A stretch of 13,699 nucleotides of DNA from JAIBJP01 sp035639875 (GCA_035639875.1 DASQXE010000109.1:1-13699), one strand, 5' to 3'; positions 1-8,802 are shown, counted from the stretch's first letter. Program-made: numbers and translations. The notes: generated by a model not told the origin, from the letters alone.

Positions 1-1
1 G

Positions 2-46
2 AACGCCGCGACGCGGTCGCTCGAATGGTTCTTCCGATTCGGGTGA
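2..46 (+). CDS. possible C-terminal tail of a plus-strand gene (partial)
   Basis: Reading frame 2 is open from the window edge and ends at TGA 44-46, giving a 14-residue tail with the segment RSLEWFFRFG. This aromatic/basic ending loosely resembles the LEW-x-x-R endings of some multi-pass membrane proteins such as DUF418 members. Fourteen residues cannot establish a family. If real, the gene would run towards the minus-strand operon and be convergent with the ABC exporter gene. Another plus frame is open to 121-123 but has no protein-like composition. Confidence 0.2.
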   Translation, partial: NAATRSLEWFFRFG

Positions 47-221
47 TGCCCGCTGACAGTTCTACCGCGATGCTCGCCCTGCGCGCATCAGGCGCCCGTC
101 TGTCCCGCGGCAGGAAGGAGTGATTCAGATGACTGAGGCGACTGCGGTAACCGCGGACGTCGTCGCGGCGAGGTCGGGGAACGTTCGCGGGCAGGCTTCG
201 GCGAGTCAACACGCGTCGGTT

Positions 222-237
222 GCCGCCTTTAGGCGGC
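222..237. terminator. short GC hairpin downstream of the operon
   Basis: GCCGCC (222-227), loop TTTA, GGCGGC (232-237) form a perfect 6-bp stem with a 4-base loop. It lies about 63 bases beyond the stop codon of the minus-strand ABC exporter gene, where an operon terminator would be expected, and could serve both strands. No T-tract follows on either strand, so this would be a U-less terminator or simply a chance GC palindrome. Confidence 0.3.
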
Positions 238-299
238 CCGGACGCCGCCGGCAGAGCACGGCCCAGTGGCCGGCGAGCAGCGAGCCGTCCGGAGCCGTT

Positions 300-2168
300 C
301 TAGGGGGCGCCCGCGTGCCGAGGCTCGGGCGAAACGAGAACGAGCTCCGGGCTGATCGGCCAACCGTCAGCCATCTGCTCGTCGGCCCAAGTCTCCTTTG
401 CCGTACCTCTCTGGAACGCCCAGAAGGATCGGTAAAGACCGCCTCGGATCCGCATCAGCTCCATGTGCGTGCCGCTCTCGACGATTCGCCCGTGATCGAG
501 CACGATCACCTTGTCAGCCGCGGTGATGGTCGACATGCGGTGGGCGATGACGAACGCGGTGCGTCCGCCGAGGAGGTTCTCAAGCGCCTCCACCAAGAGC
601 CGTTCGGACCGGGGATCGAGGGCGCTCGTCGGCTCGTCGAGGATGACGATGGGGGCCTCCCGGACGAGCGCGCGGGCGATCGAGATGCGCTGGCGCTCAC
701 CTCCCGAGAGGCTGGCTCCCCGCTCACCTACGAGCGTGTCATAGCTCTCGGGTAGACGGCGGACAAACTCGTCTACAAGAGCCGCTTCTGCTGCCGCCAG
801 GACCTCGGGCTCGCTCGCCTCTGGGCGACCGTAGGCGATGTTGTCGAAGATGGTTCCTTCGAACACGATCGGCTCCTGGGGCACGATCGCGATCTGCGCT
901 CGCAGGGACTGAAGCCGGAGAGTCCGTACGTCGGCCCCATCGACCGCGACCTGGCCCTTCTGAGGGTCGAAGAACCGCGGGATCAGACCGGCGAGTGTCG
1001 ACTTGCCGGCACCTGTCGGGCCGACGAGGGCGACGACCTCGCCCGCGGCCGCCGTAAGCTCGATGTCGCGGAGCACGGGTTGACCCGGGACGTAGGCGAA
1101 CTCGACTCCCGCGAACGTCACCCGACCCTCGAGCGGCGGGGCGGGCTCCGCGCCGGGAGCGTCGCAGACGTCCGGTTCGGCCTCGAGGACTTCGGTCACT
1201 CGCTCGGCGCTCGCCAGCCCTTTGCTGCTCACGTAAGCGAGCTTGGACAGCTGGCGCATCGGCTTGTACAAGGAGTTCAGGTAGCTGAGGAAGACGAGCA
1301 AGAGGCCGAGGCTGAGCTGGCCCGAGAGCACGCGATGCGTGCCGACGAAGAGGACGACGGCGGTCCCCGCGCCGGCGATGACGTCCACGAGCGGGCTGAA
1401 CTGCGCCTGTAGCCGCGTCGCCTCGAGGTTCGCGGCGGCGGTACTGGAGCTCTCCTTCGAGAAGCGCTCGTCCTCAAAGTCCTCTCGCGTGAACGATTGA
1501 ACTAGGCGCACGGCGCCAAGGACCTCGCCGGCCCGCGAGGCGAGAACGCCCTCGAGCTTCCGGGCGCGACGCGAGGCCCCCTTGATGCGGGTCTTGTACC
1601 GGTAGACGACCAGAAACAGTGGAGGGCCGACAGCGAGGGCGATTAGCGTGAACTGCCAGTCGATCAGGAACATGACGACGGTCATGCCGACGAGCAGCGC
1701 CACGTTCGGAACAAGCACCGAGAACCACTGCACGAGCATGTCTTGCACGCGGCTGATGTCGTTCACGATCCTTGTGATCAGATCGCCAGTCCGCTGCTTC
1801 CCGTGGAAGCGAAGAGAGAGCCGCTGCAGGCGTGCGAATAACGCCTCTCGAACGTCGGCCACCATGCGCACGCCGCTCGAGTCCATTAGGTACGTGCCGA
1901 GGTAGTCGAAGAGTGCTCCGATCAGAATGATCGCTACGTAGGCCGCAATGGCGGCATCGAGGAGCTCGGTTCGGCTCCAGCCGTTGGTGAACGAGAGACC
2001 CGGGATGTCGACGGGCTTCTGTCTGAGAACGCTGTCCACGATCACCTTCAGCGGCCACGGCTGCGCGAGCGCGAGGAAGGCGCTTGTCAGCGACAAGGCG
2101 GCGCCGGTCGAGAGCCTGGTCGCGTAACCACCGAGGAAGCTCCGGAAGCGAAGGATCGTCCAGATCAT
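300..2168 (-). CDS. ABC exporter half-transporter (TMD-NBD fusion, MsbA-like)
   Basis: This 622-residue protein fuses an exporter-type membrane domain to an ATPase domain, the usual size and order for MsbA/LmrA-type half-transporters acting as dimers in the cytoplasmic membrane. Hydrophobic spans lie within about residues 20-300, with the DxxR-type coupling region around 100-140. The nucleotide-binding domain has every hallmark: Walker A GPTGAGKST (383-391), Q-loop Gln431, signature LSGGE (487-491), Walker B IVILDE (507-512) with catalytic Glu512, and H-loop His543. A tail of about 35 residues after the domain is extra. The ATG start overlaps the upstream sulfotransferase stop as ATGA (2165-2168), so translation is probably coupled. 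As last gene of the glycosyltransferase/kinase/sulfotransferase operon it most likely flips or exports the product; the substrate is inference. Stop TAG is at 300-302. Confidence 0.95.
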   Translation of the reverse strand: MIWTILRFRSFLGGYATRLSTGAALSLTSAFLALAQPWPLKVIVDSVLRQKPVDIPGLSFTNGWSRTELLDAAIAAYVAIILIGALFDYLGTYLMDSSGVRMVADVREALFARLQRLSLRFHGKQRTGDLITRIVNDISRVQDMLVQWFSVLVPNVALLVGMTVVMFLIDWQFTLIALAVGPPLFLVVYRYKTRIKGASRRARKLEGVLASRAGEVLGAVRLVQSFTREDFEDERFSKESSSTAAANLEATRLQAQFSPLVDVIAGAGTAVVLFVGTHRVLSGQLSLGLLLVFLSYLNSLYKPMRQLSKLAYVSSKGLASAERVTEVLEAEPDVCDAPGAEPAPPLEGRVTFAGVEFAYVPGQPVLRDIELTAAAGEVVALVGPTGAGKSTLAGLIPRFFDPQKGQVAVDGADVRTLRLQSLRAQIAIVPQEPIVFEGTIFDNIAYGRPEASEPEVLAAAEAALVDEFVRRLPESYDTLVGERGASLSGGERQRISIARALVREAPIVILDEPTSALDPRSERLLVEALENLLGGRTAFVIAHRMSTITAADKVIVLDHGRIVESGTHMELMRIRGGLYRSFWAFQRGTAKETWADEQMADGWPISPELVLVSPEPRHAGAP

Positions 2169-3148
2169 GCGAGGGCTGCGTAGGCGGGCGGGTCGATCGC
2201 GAGGTCGAGACGGCTAGCGGCGTTCGGACGACGCTTCCTGATCTCGGACTCCCACCGCTGCCGGCAGCTCCGTGCTCGAAGCTCGATTGCCGGCGAGATC
2301 CGCTCGAAGGTCAGCTCATAGCCGAGCTCAGCCAGAAGATCGCCCGCGATCGCCTCGAATAACTCGATGTCGCGGTCAGGCATCTGCGCTCGCCAGTCCC
2401 GCAGGCCGGCGGTCGGCGGCAGCCAGCGATCCTTCGAGGAGAGTCCTGGTCGATCGGTCATCTTCCCTTCGTAGTACGCGAGCATCTCGGGCGCGAACGG
2501 CAGGTCCAAGAATGCCGCCAGCGCGCGAAGTGTCGACGCAGGGTCGGTGAGGAGCCGCTCGTAGAGCACCTCGGCATATAGGTGTTTGCCGAGCGCCGCG
2601 CCGTCCCGACGGCCAGTCGTGACGTGCCAGCGCCAGGAGAGCGCGCACACGGCAACCGGCTCCTCGCGCCAGAGCGCGAACCGTCCCGGACCGCGATCCG
2701 GACGGGCCCACTCGAGCGTCGAGAGCGCGACGTCTCGACCGTCCCGAATGATGTGCACTGCTCGTGCCCACGGGAACAGCGAGTGCAAGAGAGGCAAGTA
2801 GCGAACGTAGTGCGGGGTCTTCTCGCCGGCGAGCGGCTTCTTCCGTTTGCTGGCCAGCGCCGCAAAGAGCGAGCCTACGAACTCGGCGTAGGTCGTCGAT
2901 CGTTCAGCCGCCGCGCGCGCCTCCTCCACGGAGATACCAAGTCGGCGGAAGGTGCGGTAGGACAGAACACGTTCGACAATCTCGGGCTTCAGTGCGACGT
3001 CGCCGTCGTGACCGCGGATGCCGTAGTGGATGAAGTGCGGATCGTTTGCGATCGCGATGAGGGGATGAGCATCGAGCATTCGCTGGAGCAGGGTGGTACC
3101 CGAGCGTGGGCATCCGACGACGAAGACGTGCGGATTCCGAGCCGTCAC
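2165..3148 (-). CDS. sulfotransferase family protein (second of a tandem pair)
   Basis: This 327-residue protein probably transfers sulfate from PAPS to a hydroxyl. Near the N-terminus is the 5'-phosphosulfate-binding loop GCPRSGTT (12-19). GEKTPHYVR (108-116) and the 3'-phosphate-binding stretch HIIRDGRDVALS (132-143) follow. These are typical of the Sulfotransfer_3/tyrosylprotein-sulfotransferase-like group. A longer frame reaches 3241, but I chose GTG at 3148-3146. It sits inside the previous gene's stop (TAGTG), follows a good GGAGG site by about 7 bases, and places the protein start exactly as in the neighbouring paralogue. No signal peptide is visible, so it should act in the cytoplasm before export. 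The PAPS-loop spacing matches its neighbour almost residue for residue, indicating tandem duplication. The acceptor is unknown. Confidence 0.9.
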   Translation of the reverse strand: MTARNPHVFVVGCPRSGTTLLQRMLDAHPLIAIANDPHFIHYGIRGHDGDVALKPEIVERVLSYRTFRRLGISVEEARAAAERSTTYAEFVGSLFAALASKRKKPLAGEKTPHYVRYLPLLHSLFPWARAVHIIRDGRDVALSTLEWARPDRGPGRFALWREEPVAVCALSWRWHVTTGRRDGAALGKHLYAEVLYERLLTDPASTLRALAAFLDLPFAPEMLAYYEGKMTDRPGLSSKDRWLPPTAGLRDWRAQMPDRDIELFEAIAGDLLAELGYELTFERISPAIELRARSCRQRWESEIRKRRPNAASRLDLAIDPPAYAALA

Positions 3149-4095
3149 TACCAGCCCTCCGGAAACGGTTCGTCCGACGTCGGCAGGCGCGGCTCGCACA
3201 TCGCGGCGACGCGGGACGCACGGACGCGTGCCGCCGAGCACGGTTCCGGAGCAGCACGCGGATAGCCGAGTTCGTCAAGGACGTCGCCTGCGGCGGCCTC
3301 GACCACCTCGACGTGGTCGCGCGCCATCTGGGTCCGCCAGTCGCGCAGCCCTCGGGAGATCGGGAGCCAGGCACGCTTTGCCGACAGCCCGGGAGCGTCC
3401 TTCGTCTTCCCCTCGTGGAACCTGAGCATCGCGTTGTGGTAGGGCACATGAAGGAAGGCGCACAAGGCCTGCGTCTCCGCCTCAGGATCCGCGACGAGGG
3501 CTTCGTAGCGGACCTCGCGGTAGAGACCGGAGCCCAGCGTTAGACCGGCTCGACGGCCGAGGAGGACGTGGCGCCTCCACCACAGAGCGGCGCTGACGAG
3601 CGGATCGTCCCGCCATGTAGGCAGGCGCTGCGCGAAGTCGTTCGCCTTGCGGCGCCACTCGAGCGCGGACGAGCAGACGTCGCGCCCGTCGCGGATGAGA
3701 TGCACGAACCTCGCGCGCGGCCAGAGCCGATGGAGGGTCCCGATGTCGCGGACGTACGACGGTGTCTTGTCTCCCACCAAAGCTTTGCCCCGGCTCTGCC
3801 CATACAGATCGAACATGGACGTGACGAACGTCGCGTACGGCATGCCGCCGTCGACGATTGCCGCGACCTCATGCGCCGCGAGCCGCAGCTTCTCGAACCT
3901 TGGATGAGCCACCACCGCGTCGACGGTCGCCTGGCTGACGCGGCCGTGCTGATCGATCCCGCGACCCTCCCGGTAGTACCGCGGGATCCACCCGGTCTCC
4001 GGCGCGATCGCGAGCTCGGGATGGGCGTCGAGGATTCTGCGCAGAAGCGTCGTGCCCGAGCGCGGGCAGCCGACTACGAAGACGAAGGGGTTCAC
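3148..4095 (-). CDS. sulfotransferase family protein (first of a tandem pair)
   Basis: This 315-residue paralogue of the next gene shows the same sulfotransferase signature: GCPRSGTT (9-16), GDKTPSYVR (108-116) and HLIRDGRDVCSS (132-143). Further shared blocks lie in the C-terminal half (LY-x-EV-x-YE near 191-198, EGK at 228-230, PGLS-x-K near 235-240, GLRDWR-x-QM near 249-257). It should use PAPS as donor in the cytoplasm. The GTG start overlaps the kinase gene's stop as GTGA (4092-4095); the TAG stop shares one base with the next start. The middle region (about 40-100) and the C-terminal tail differ most from the paralogue, so the two enzymes may sulfate different acceptors or positions (inference). 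No membrane segment or signal peptide is seen. Confidence 0.9.
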   Translation of the reverse strand: MNPFVFVVGCPRSGTTLLRRILDAHPELAIAPETGWIPRYYREGRGIDQHGRVSQATVDAVVAHPRFEKLRLAAHEVAAIVDGGMPYATFVTSMFDLYGQSRGKALVGDKTPSYVRDIGTLHRLWPRARFVHLIRDGRDVCSSALEWRRKANDFAQRLPTWRDDPLVSAALWWRRHVLLGRRAGLTLGSGLYREVRYEALVADPEAETQALCAFLHVPYHNAMLRFHEGKTKDAPGLSAKRAWLPISRGLRDWRTQMARDHVEVVEAAAGDVLDELGYPRAAPEPCSAARVRASRVAAMCEPRLPTSDEPFPEGW

Positions 4096-6377
4096 GCGGA
4101 GCCTCCGCCGAGGAGCGCTTCACTCTGCTCGAGCAGGCGCTCGGCGAGCACCTCGCCAGTCTCGCGTGGTAGGTGGATGCAAGCGAGGCGAAGCAGCGTC
4201 GCCCCCTCGAGCAGCCGGACGAGCGAAAGATCGAGGTCCGAGTCGAGGCTGACGTACCGCTCGAGGAATGCCGACGCGGCCGTGCGAGCTGCGTGTGGGC
4301 GGCCCTGCTCGAGGTCGAGGAGGCGCAGATGGGCGAGGAAGTTGGCGACGTCGAGTGCCGGCTCGGACATTGCGACGTCATCAAGGTCCAGCACGGCAAG
4401 TCGGCTGTCCTGGACGAGGACCTGCTCCGGGTAGAAGTCACGATGGACCGGCCGTCGGCGCCAGGCTGTGACTCTTCCGGCCTTGGCCTCGGCCGCGGCG
4501 AGGCAGCGCCGGGCGGGCTCTGCGAGCCCAATCGAGGCCTCCGCGAGCGCGTTCACACGGCCGCGTAGGACGCCGAGCTCGTCCGCGAGACTGTGACACC
4601 GCTCGAGGTGGATGTCGGAGGCATGCAAGGCGTGAATCGCCGTCGCGATTCTGGCGCCGAGCCGTCCATCGTCCGCGAGGAGCGCCGGGCTTGCGGGCTC
4701 GCCCTCCACCTCACGTTGGAGCACCGTCTTGAGCTTCTCCAGGTAACCGGCAGGCTCGGGCAGTGCGACGGCGGGCCCGAACGCCTTCGCCTGCGCGATC
4801 GCCTGCAGGGACCGGTAGACCCTCGGCGCACGCTCGCTCGCGTACGTCTTGGCGTAGAGCCGTTCACGGCGCCCCGCCGAGGGTGGCCCGACCACGAGGC
4901 CTAGACAGACCGTGCACCGCCGTCCGGGCTTGTGCCGGACGAGTGCGACCGAGTCGACTCGCACGCGCTCGCCTCGGGCCCGGGCCAAGACGGGTGCGAG
5001 CCGGGCGGCGTCAGTGAGGACGGAGAGCTGCGGAAGGGACGGGTCGAGCGCAGGCACGGCCGGAATCGCCACGTGGCGGCCGTGCCGGTAGTCGCGCAGG
5101 CGCCGTCCTGCCAGATGCAGGCGCTCCTCGACCGCTTCCGGCCAAGCAGAGTCGAGTCGTCGGAACGGCTCGATGGCAAGCCTGAGGAGACCAGCGGCCT
5201 CGAACAGCGCGAACGCGTCGGTCCGCGCTCCCGAGCCCTCCCTGTAGGCGTCGAGGAACGCACTACGCGGGCGCTGGCCCGATTCGCGCGCCGAAAGCCG
5301 CGCAAGGAAGCGTCCGACGTCCAGCAGCGGGTGGGAGATCCTGATCGAATCGAGGTCGACGAGGACGGCGTCGTGGGCGGAGACGAGCACCTGGTCGTCG
5401 TCGAAGTCGCCGTGGCATGTCGCGGCCATCGGAGGGAGTTCGGCGAAGAACTCGGAGCACTCGGACGCAATTCGGAATGCGGAACGGGCCAGGCGCGGAT
5501 GAACGGTCGCGATCGCCTGAGCTGCCGAGGCGAGGCAGGCTGCCTCGTCCCCGAGCGTATGGACGGGCAGCCTTGCTACGTGGGCTGCGTGAAGACGAGA
5601 AAGCAACGCGCCCGCCGCCGCGGCGCCGATTTCGACGCGATCCGCGTCCCGCTCGTCACCGAGCCTCCTACCGGCAGCTTCGGCGTGGACGAGCAGGCGG
5701 AGCGTGGGCAAATACACGATCGGCTCGGCGACCGGGAGGCCGGCTTGCCGCAGCGCCCTTCCCGCCTGGTACGCGAGGCGGCCGCGTCCGTCAGCGTGCA
5801 GCTTTGCGAAGAGGCCTCGGGTCGGGAAGTGCAGAAGTGCCTTCCGAGCCGGTTTGTAGCGCACAAGCTCAACTGTCTCCGCGCCCTCCAGCGAGGCACC
5901 CTGGTGCAAGGCCGCGCCCATACCCTCCCCGCTCGCCACCCGGGTGAGAGCGGGGAGCGCGACATCTACCGGGTAGACCTGGACGATCGCCCTCAGCTCG
6001 GGGAAGTGGAGGGCGCGCTCGATGGGCGGATCCGGATTCACGTCAGCGGCCCGCCGAGCGAGTCGATGGAGCGCACCTTTCGACCACAGGCGCTCCGCCC
6101 GACCGTCCGCGTAGAGCTTGGCGTGCACGGGCAGTTCGATCGAGAGCCGGGACCCCGCCTCGCGTAGGCGAAGTCCATACTGGACAAGGCAGTTCGTGCC
6201 CGGCTTGTAGCGCACATAGCAGGGCGTGCAGGAGACGAAGTCGAAGGCGTTGGCGTCGCGCGAGAGTCGTTCGCGGAGGAACTCGCCCATGACCTCGCCT
6301 CTGAGGGCCGAACCGAGTCCGGGCAACGCGGGATCCGCGGGCGGAAGGGTGAGCCCGTTCGCTCCTGCGAGCGTCAT
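4092..6377 (-). CDS. large phosphotransferase with two APH-type kinase domains and an extra N-lobe
   Basis: This 761-residue protein is about twice the usual length of an aminoglycoside-phosphotransferase (APH/choline-kinase fold) protein. Two catalytic loops are visible: HGDFDDDQ (322-329) with downstream metal motif DLD (341-343), and HRDFYPEQ (645-652) with DLD (664-666). In both, Gln replaces the usual Asn five residues after the catalytic Asp. An N-lobe strand motif of the form VR-Y/H-KP recurs three times (near 55, 172 and 480), each followed by a candidate ATP lysine in an AK pair (K87, K192, K510). The protein therefore looks like three N-lobes and two C-lobes. A longer frame begins at 6443, but ATG 6377-6375 overlaps the previous stop as ATGA and has GGGAG upstream. 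In this operon it probably phosphorylates a sugar or glycolipid intermediate; antibiotic resistance is less likely. The substrate is unknown. Confidence 0.8.
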   Translation of the reverse strand: MTLAGANGLTLPPADPALPGLGSALRGEVMGEFLRERLSRDANAFDFVSCTPCYVRYKPGTNCLVQYGLRLREAGSRLSIELPVHAKLYADGRAERLWSKGALHRLARRAADVNPDPPIERALHFPELRAIVQVYPVDVALPALTRVASGEGMGAALHQGASLEGAETVELVRYKPARKALLHFPTRGLFAKLHADGRGRLAYQAGRALRQAGLPVAEPIVYLPTLRLLVHAEAAGRRLGDERDADRVEIGAAAAGALLSRLHAAHVARLPVHTLGDEAACLASAAQAIATVHPRLARSAFRIASECSEFFAELPPMAATCHGDFDDDQVLVSAHDAVLVDLDSIRISHPLLDVGRFLARLSARESGQRPRSAFLDAYREGSGARTDAFALFEAAGLLRLAIEPFRRLDSAWPEAVEERLHLAGRRLRDYRHGRHVAIPAVPALDPSLPQLSVLTDAARLAPVLARARGERVRVDSVALVRHKPGRRCTVCLGLVVGPPSAGRRERLYAKTYASERAPRVYRSLQAIAQAKAFGPAVALPEPAGYLEKLKTVLQREVEGEPASPALLADDGRLGARIATAIHALHASDIHLERCHSLADELGVLRGRVNALAEASIGLAEPARRCLAAAEAKAGRVTAWRRRPVHRDFYPEQVLVQDSRLAVLDLDDVAMSEPALDVANFLAHLRLLDLEQGRPHAARTAASAFLERYVSLDSDLDLSLVRLLEGATLLRLACIHLPRETGEVLAERLLEQSEALLGGGSA

Positions 6378-7588
6378 GTGGCTCCCTCGAGCGCCAGCGC
6401 CTCGCCCGCGAGCTCGATCACTGCCTGCGCGTTCTGCTCCCAACTGTGGAACGCGCGAACGTGATCCTGCCCGCCCAAAGCCAGACGGGCGGCCAGCCCG
6501 GGATCGTCGAGCAACCCGGCGAGTGCCTCGGCCAAGGCGCGGTCATTGCCGGGCGGATAGAGCAAGCCCGTCTCGCCCGGTCGAACGCAGTGCGTGATGT
6601 CGCCGACCGCCGCCGCGACGACCGGGAGTCCGGCCGCGAGGTACTCGACGAGCTTGAGCGGAGAAAAGTAGAAGTCGTCGACGTCGCGGTACGGGGCGAC
6701 GGCGACATCCATCGCCCCTAGGTGGGCGGGTATCTGTTCGTACGGCACCGACCCCGTGAACGTCACCCCTCCGGCCAGGCCTTCGAGGGTCGCGAGCTCG
6801 TCCAGCCTCGGGCGTTCGGGTCCATCTCCGACGACCAGCAAGCGCACCTCGCGGCCTGTTTCGCGGAGGCGGGCGACCGCGCGGATGAGCGTCGGCACGT
6901 CGTGCCAGGCCTTGAGGGTCCCGACAAAACCAACCACCGGCTCCTCTCCGAAGCCAAGCCGCGCGCGCACGGAGGCGCCGCCGCCTGGGGCCGTCTGGAA
7001 GCGGGCCACATCGGCGCCGTTGCGGACGACCCCGATCCGGTGCGCCTCGACGCCGAGTCCGATTAACCAGCGTTCGAGCGCGGGCGAGACGGCCAGGATG
7101 CGGTGGGCAGATCGCAGCAGATCGCCCTCGAGCCGACGCGCCGCCTCCGCGAACGCGAGTCCGCGGTAGGAAGCCTGCTCCTCGCTCAGGGGCGCGTTGA
7201 CCTCGACGATGAGCGGGACGTCGAGCTCGGCGGCGAGCGCGGAGCCGGCGGTGCCGAACAGCGAATAGCGCTCGTAGACGATGTCGGGCCGAAACGCGCG
7301 CAAAACCGAAAGGCCCTGTTCGAAGAGCGCACTCGCACAGCGCAGCGCGCGCAGATCACTCCCCTCACCCCGGTCGACGTTCCCCGTCGCGTTGGCTGGG
7401 CGCACGAGAACCGTCTCGACCAGGACGTGGAAGCCCGGAGGACGCTCACCGTCGCCGCGCGGCGACAGGATGAGCACGTCATGGCCGAGCGCCAAGAGTG
7501 CCTGGCACTGCTCGCGGACGTGGATCGAGGCCCCCTTCGCGCCGAAGACCGGGACACCGGGGTCGGAGCAGACGTACGCAATCCTCAC
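6374..7588 (-). CDS. glycosyltransferase family 4 (GT-B)
   Basis: This 404-residue GT-B enzyme should transfer a sugar from a nucleotide donor in the cytoplasm or at the inner membrane face. The N-terminal Rossmann half opens with RIAYVCSD and a Gly-rich acceptor loop (about 11-25). The C-terminal half shows GFVGTLKAWHD (220-230) with donor-binding Lys226, VVGDGPER (252-259), and the SPLKLVEYLAAGLPVVA block (309-325). Glu315 there is the second Glu of the GT4 EX7E motif; the first is replaced by Tyr, as occurs in the SPLK-type subgroup. The GTG start overlaps the previous gene's stop as GTGA (7585-7588), and its stop overlaps the kinase start as ATGA. It is the third gene of the operon. Sugar and acceptor cannot be told from sequence. 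Confidence 0.9.
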   Translation of the reverse strand: MRIAYVCSDPGVPVFGAKGASIHVREQCQALLALGHDVLILSPRGDGERPPGFHVLVETVLVRPANATGNVDRGEGSDLRALRCASALFEQGLSVLRAFRPDIVYERYSLFGTAGSALAAELDVPLIVEVNAPLSEEQASYRGLAFAEAARRLEGDLLRSAHRILAVSPALERWLIGLGVEAHRIGVVRNGADVARFQTAPGGGASVRARLGFGEEPVVGFVGTLKAWHDVPTLIRAVARLRETGREVRLLVVGDGPERPRLDELATLEGLAGGVTFTGSVPYEQIPAHLGAMDVAVAPYRDVDDFYFSPLKLVEYLAAGLPVVAAAVGDITHCVRPGETGLLYPPGNDRALAEALAGLLDDPGLAARLALGGQDHVRAFHSWEQNAQAVIELAGEALALEGAT

Positions 7589-8802
7589 GCGGCGGTCGCC
7601 TCCTCGAACAGGCGGCGTAGCTCAGCGACGTTCGACTTGAGGTCGAAATCCCGCTCGACTCGCTCGCGGGCGGCTTCAACGAGGTGCTTGGCGCCAGCCC
7701 GGTCATCGAGGACACGCCGGATCGACGCCGCCAGGGCCTCCGGCCGACGCTGCGGAACGAGCAGACCCGTGCGCCCGTCCTCGACGAGCTCTGGGATGCC
7801 CGTGACGTCGGTGGCTACGACTGGAACGCCGAGCGCCATTGCCTCGGCGATGACGGTCGGCAGTCCATCCCTATTTCCGTCGGAGCCCACGAGACACGGC
7901 GCGACAAGGGCGGATGCCCGCGGATAGAGGGCGAGCAACTCCTGGCGTCCCGCAGGCCCGACGAGCTCGACGATGTCTGCGAGGCCGAGTTTCTGCACGA
8001 GAGACCGAAGCTCGCCCTCGAGCTCGCCCTTGCCCACGATCCGGCAACGGAAGCGAACGCCGTCCCGGCGGAGGAGGCCGCACGCGCACACGAGATCGGC
8101 GAAGCCCTTCTTCTCCACCAACCGCCCGACCGCAAGCACGAGCGGCGGATCCGCTCGCGCGCTCCCGTTCGGCGCGAAGCGGCCGAGATCGAGGCCGTTG
8201 TAGATGCGGACGACTCGGCCGCCGCTCGCCAAGCGTTCAAGGTGGCGTCGGTTGTACTCGCTGATCGTCACCGCGAAGCGGGCACACCCAAGCTTGGTAG
8301 CCAGCTCGTCGCGGTCGACGGCATCACGGTAGATGTCCTTGGCGTGCGCCGTGAAGCTGTAGCCGATTCCGGTCAGCCTATGCAGATGGAGCGCCACCGA
8401 AGCCGCGCCGGACGCGAAGTGCGCATGGACGTGGCCGATACCTTCCCTTTGCAGGAACGGCGCAATGTAGCCGGCTTGGACAAAGTGCTTGAAGGAGGCC
8501 ATCCGCCGCCGCTTCAGTGCAGCCCTCACGGCCGAGAGGTAACGCCTTCGCTCCCGACCGACCAGCGCTCGGTGGGCCTCGAAGAACGGCGCCGGCTCGA
8601 GCAGCGCCGAATCAGGCAGATAGGTGACCTTGGCGCGAAGGTCCGCGACCTCGGCGTGGAAGACACCGTCGTCGGGCTTCTTGAGGGAGAAGACGCGCAG
8701 GTCGAGACCCTGACGCTCGAGCTCCAGCAGCTCCGAGAGGATGAATGTCTCCGAGAAGCGGGGGTACATCTTGAGGACGTACGCGACGGTCAACTTGCCC
8801 AT
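7585..8802 (-). CDS. glycosyltransferase family 4 (WcaL/AmsK-like)
   Basis: This 405-residue GT-B enzyme resembles the colanic-acid/amylovoran type of exopolysaccharide glycosyltransferase. The opening YVLKMYPRFSETFILSEL (8-25) is characteristic of that group. HVHAHFA (124-130) and FTAHAKDIY (150-158) follow. The donor half has VGRLVEKKGF (225-234) with Arg227 and Lys231/232, and SDGNRDGLPTVIAEAMA (307-323), where Asp312 and Glu320 hold the spacing of the EX7E motif. ATG at 8802-8800 has GAGG about 5 bases upstream and overlaps the preceding gene by 13 bases. It should act cytoplasmically on a lipid-linked or soluble acceptor made by the neighbouring transferases; linkage and sugar are unknown. 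Confidence 0.9.
   Translation of the reverse strand: MGKLTVAYVLKMYPRFSETFILSELLELERQGLDLRVFSLKKPDDGVFHAEVADLRAKVTYLPDSALLEPAPFFEAHRALVGRERRRYLSAVRAALKRRRMASFKHFVQAGYIAPFLQREGIGHVHAHFASGAASVALHLHRLTGIGYSFTAHAKDIYRDAVDRDELATKLGCARFAVTISEYNRRHLERLASGGRVVRIYNGLDLGRFAPNGSARADPPLVLAVGRLVEKKGFADLVCACGLLRRDGVRFRCRIVGKGELEGELRSLVQKLGLADIVELVGPAGRQELLALYPRASALVAPCLVGSDGNRDGLPTVIAEAMALGVPVVATDVTGIPELVEDGRTGLLVPQRRPEALAASIRRVLDDRAGAKHLVEAARERVERDFDLKSNVAELRRLFEEATAA

Noticed and set aside
120..755. Plus-strand frame of 211 codons at the window start
   Set aside because: From about 300 on it is antisense to the well-supported ABC exporter gene, and its residues show no domain or normal composition. Only its ribosome site is notable, and that is listed as a finding.
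4932..6167. Plus-strand frame of 411 codons inside the kinase gene
   Set aside because: It is a long antisense shadow created by GC-rich codons. The minus strand carries the conserved kinase motifs.
4092..6377. Aminoglycoside resistance kinase
   Set aside because: The fold motif alone suggests this. The double domain, operon with glycosyltransferases and sulfotransferases, and altered active-site Asn favour a sugar or glycolipid kinase.
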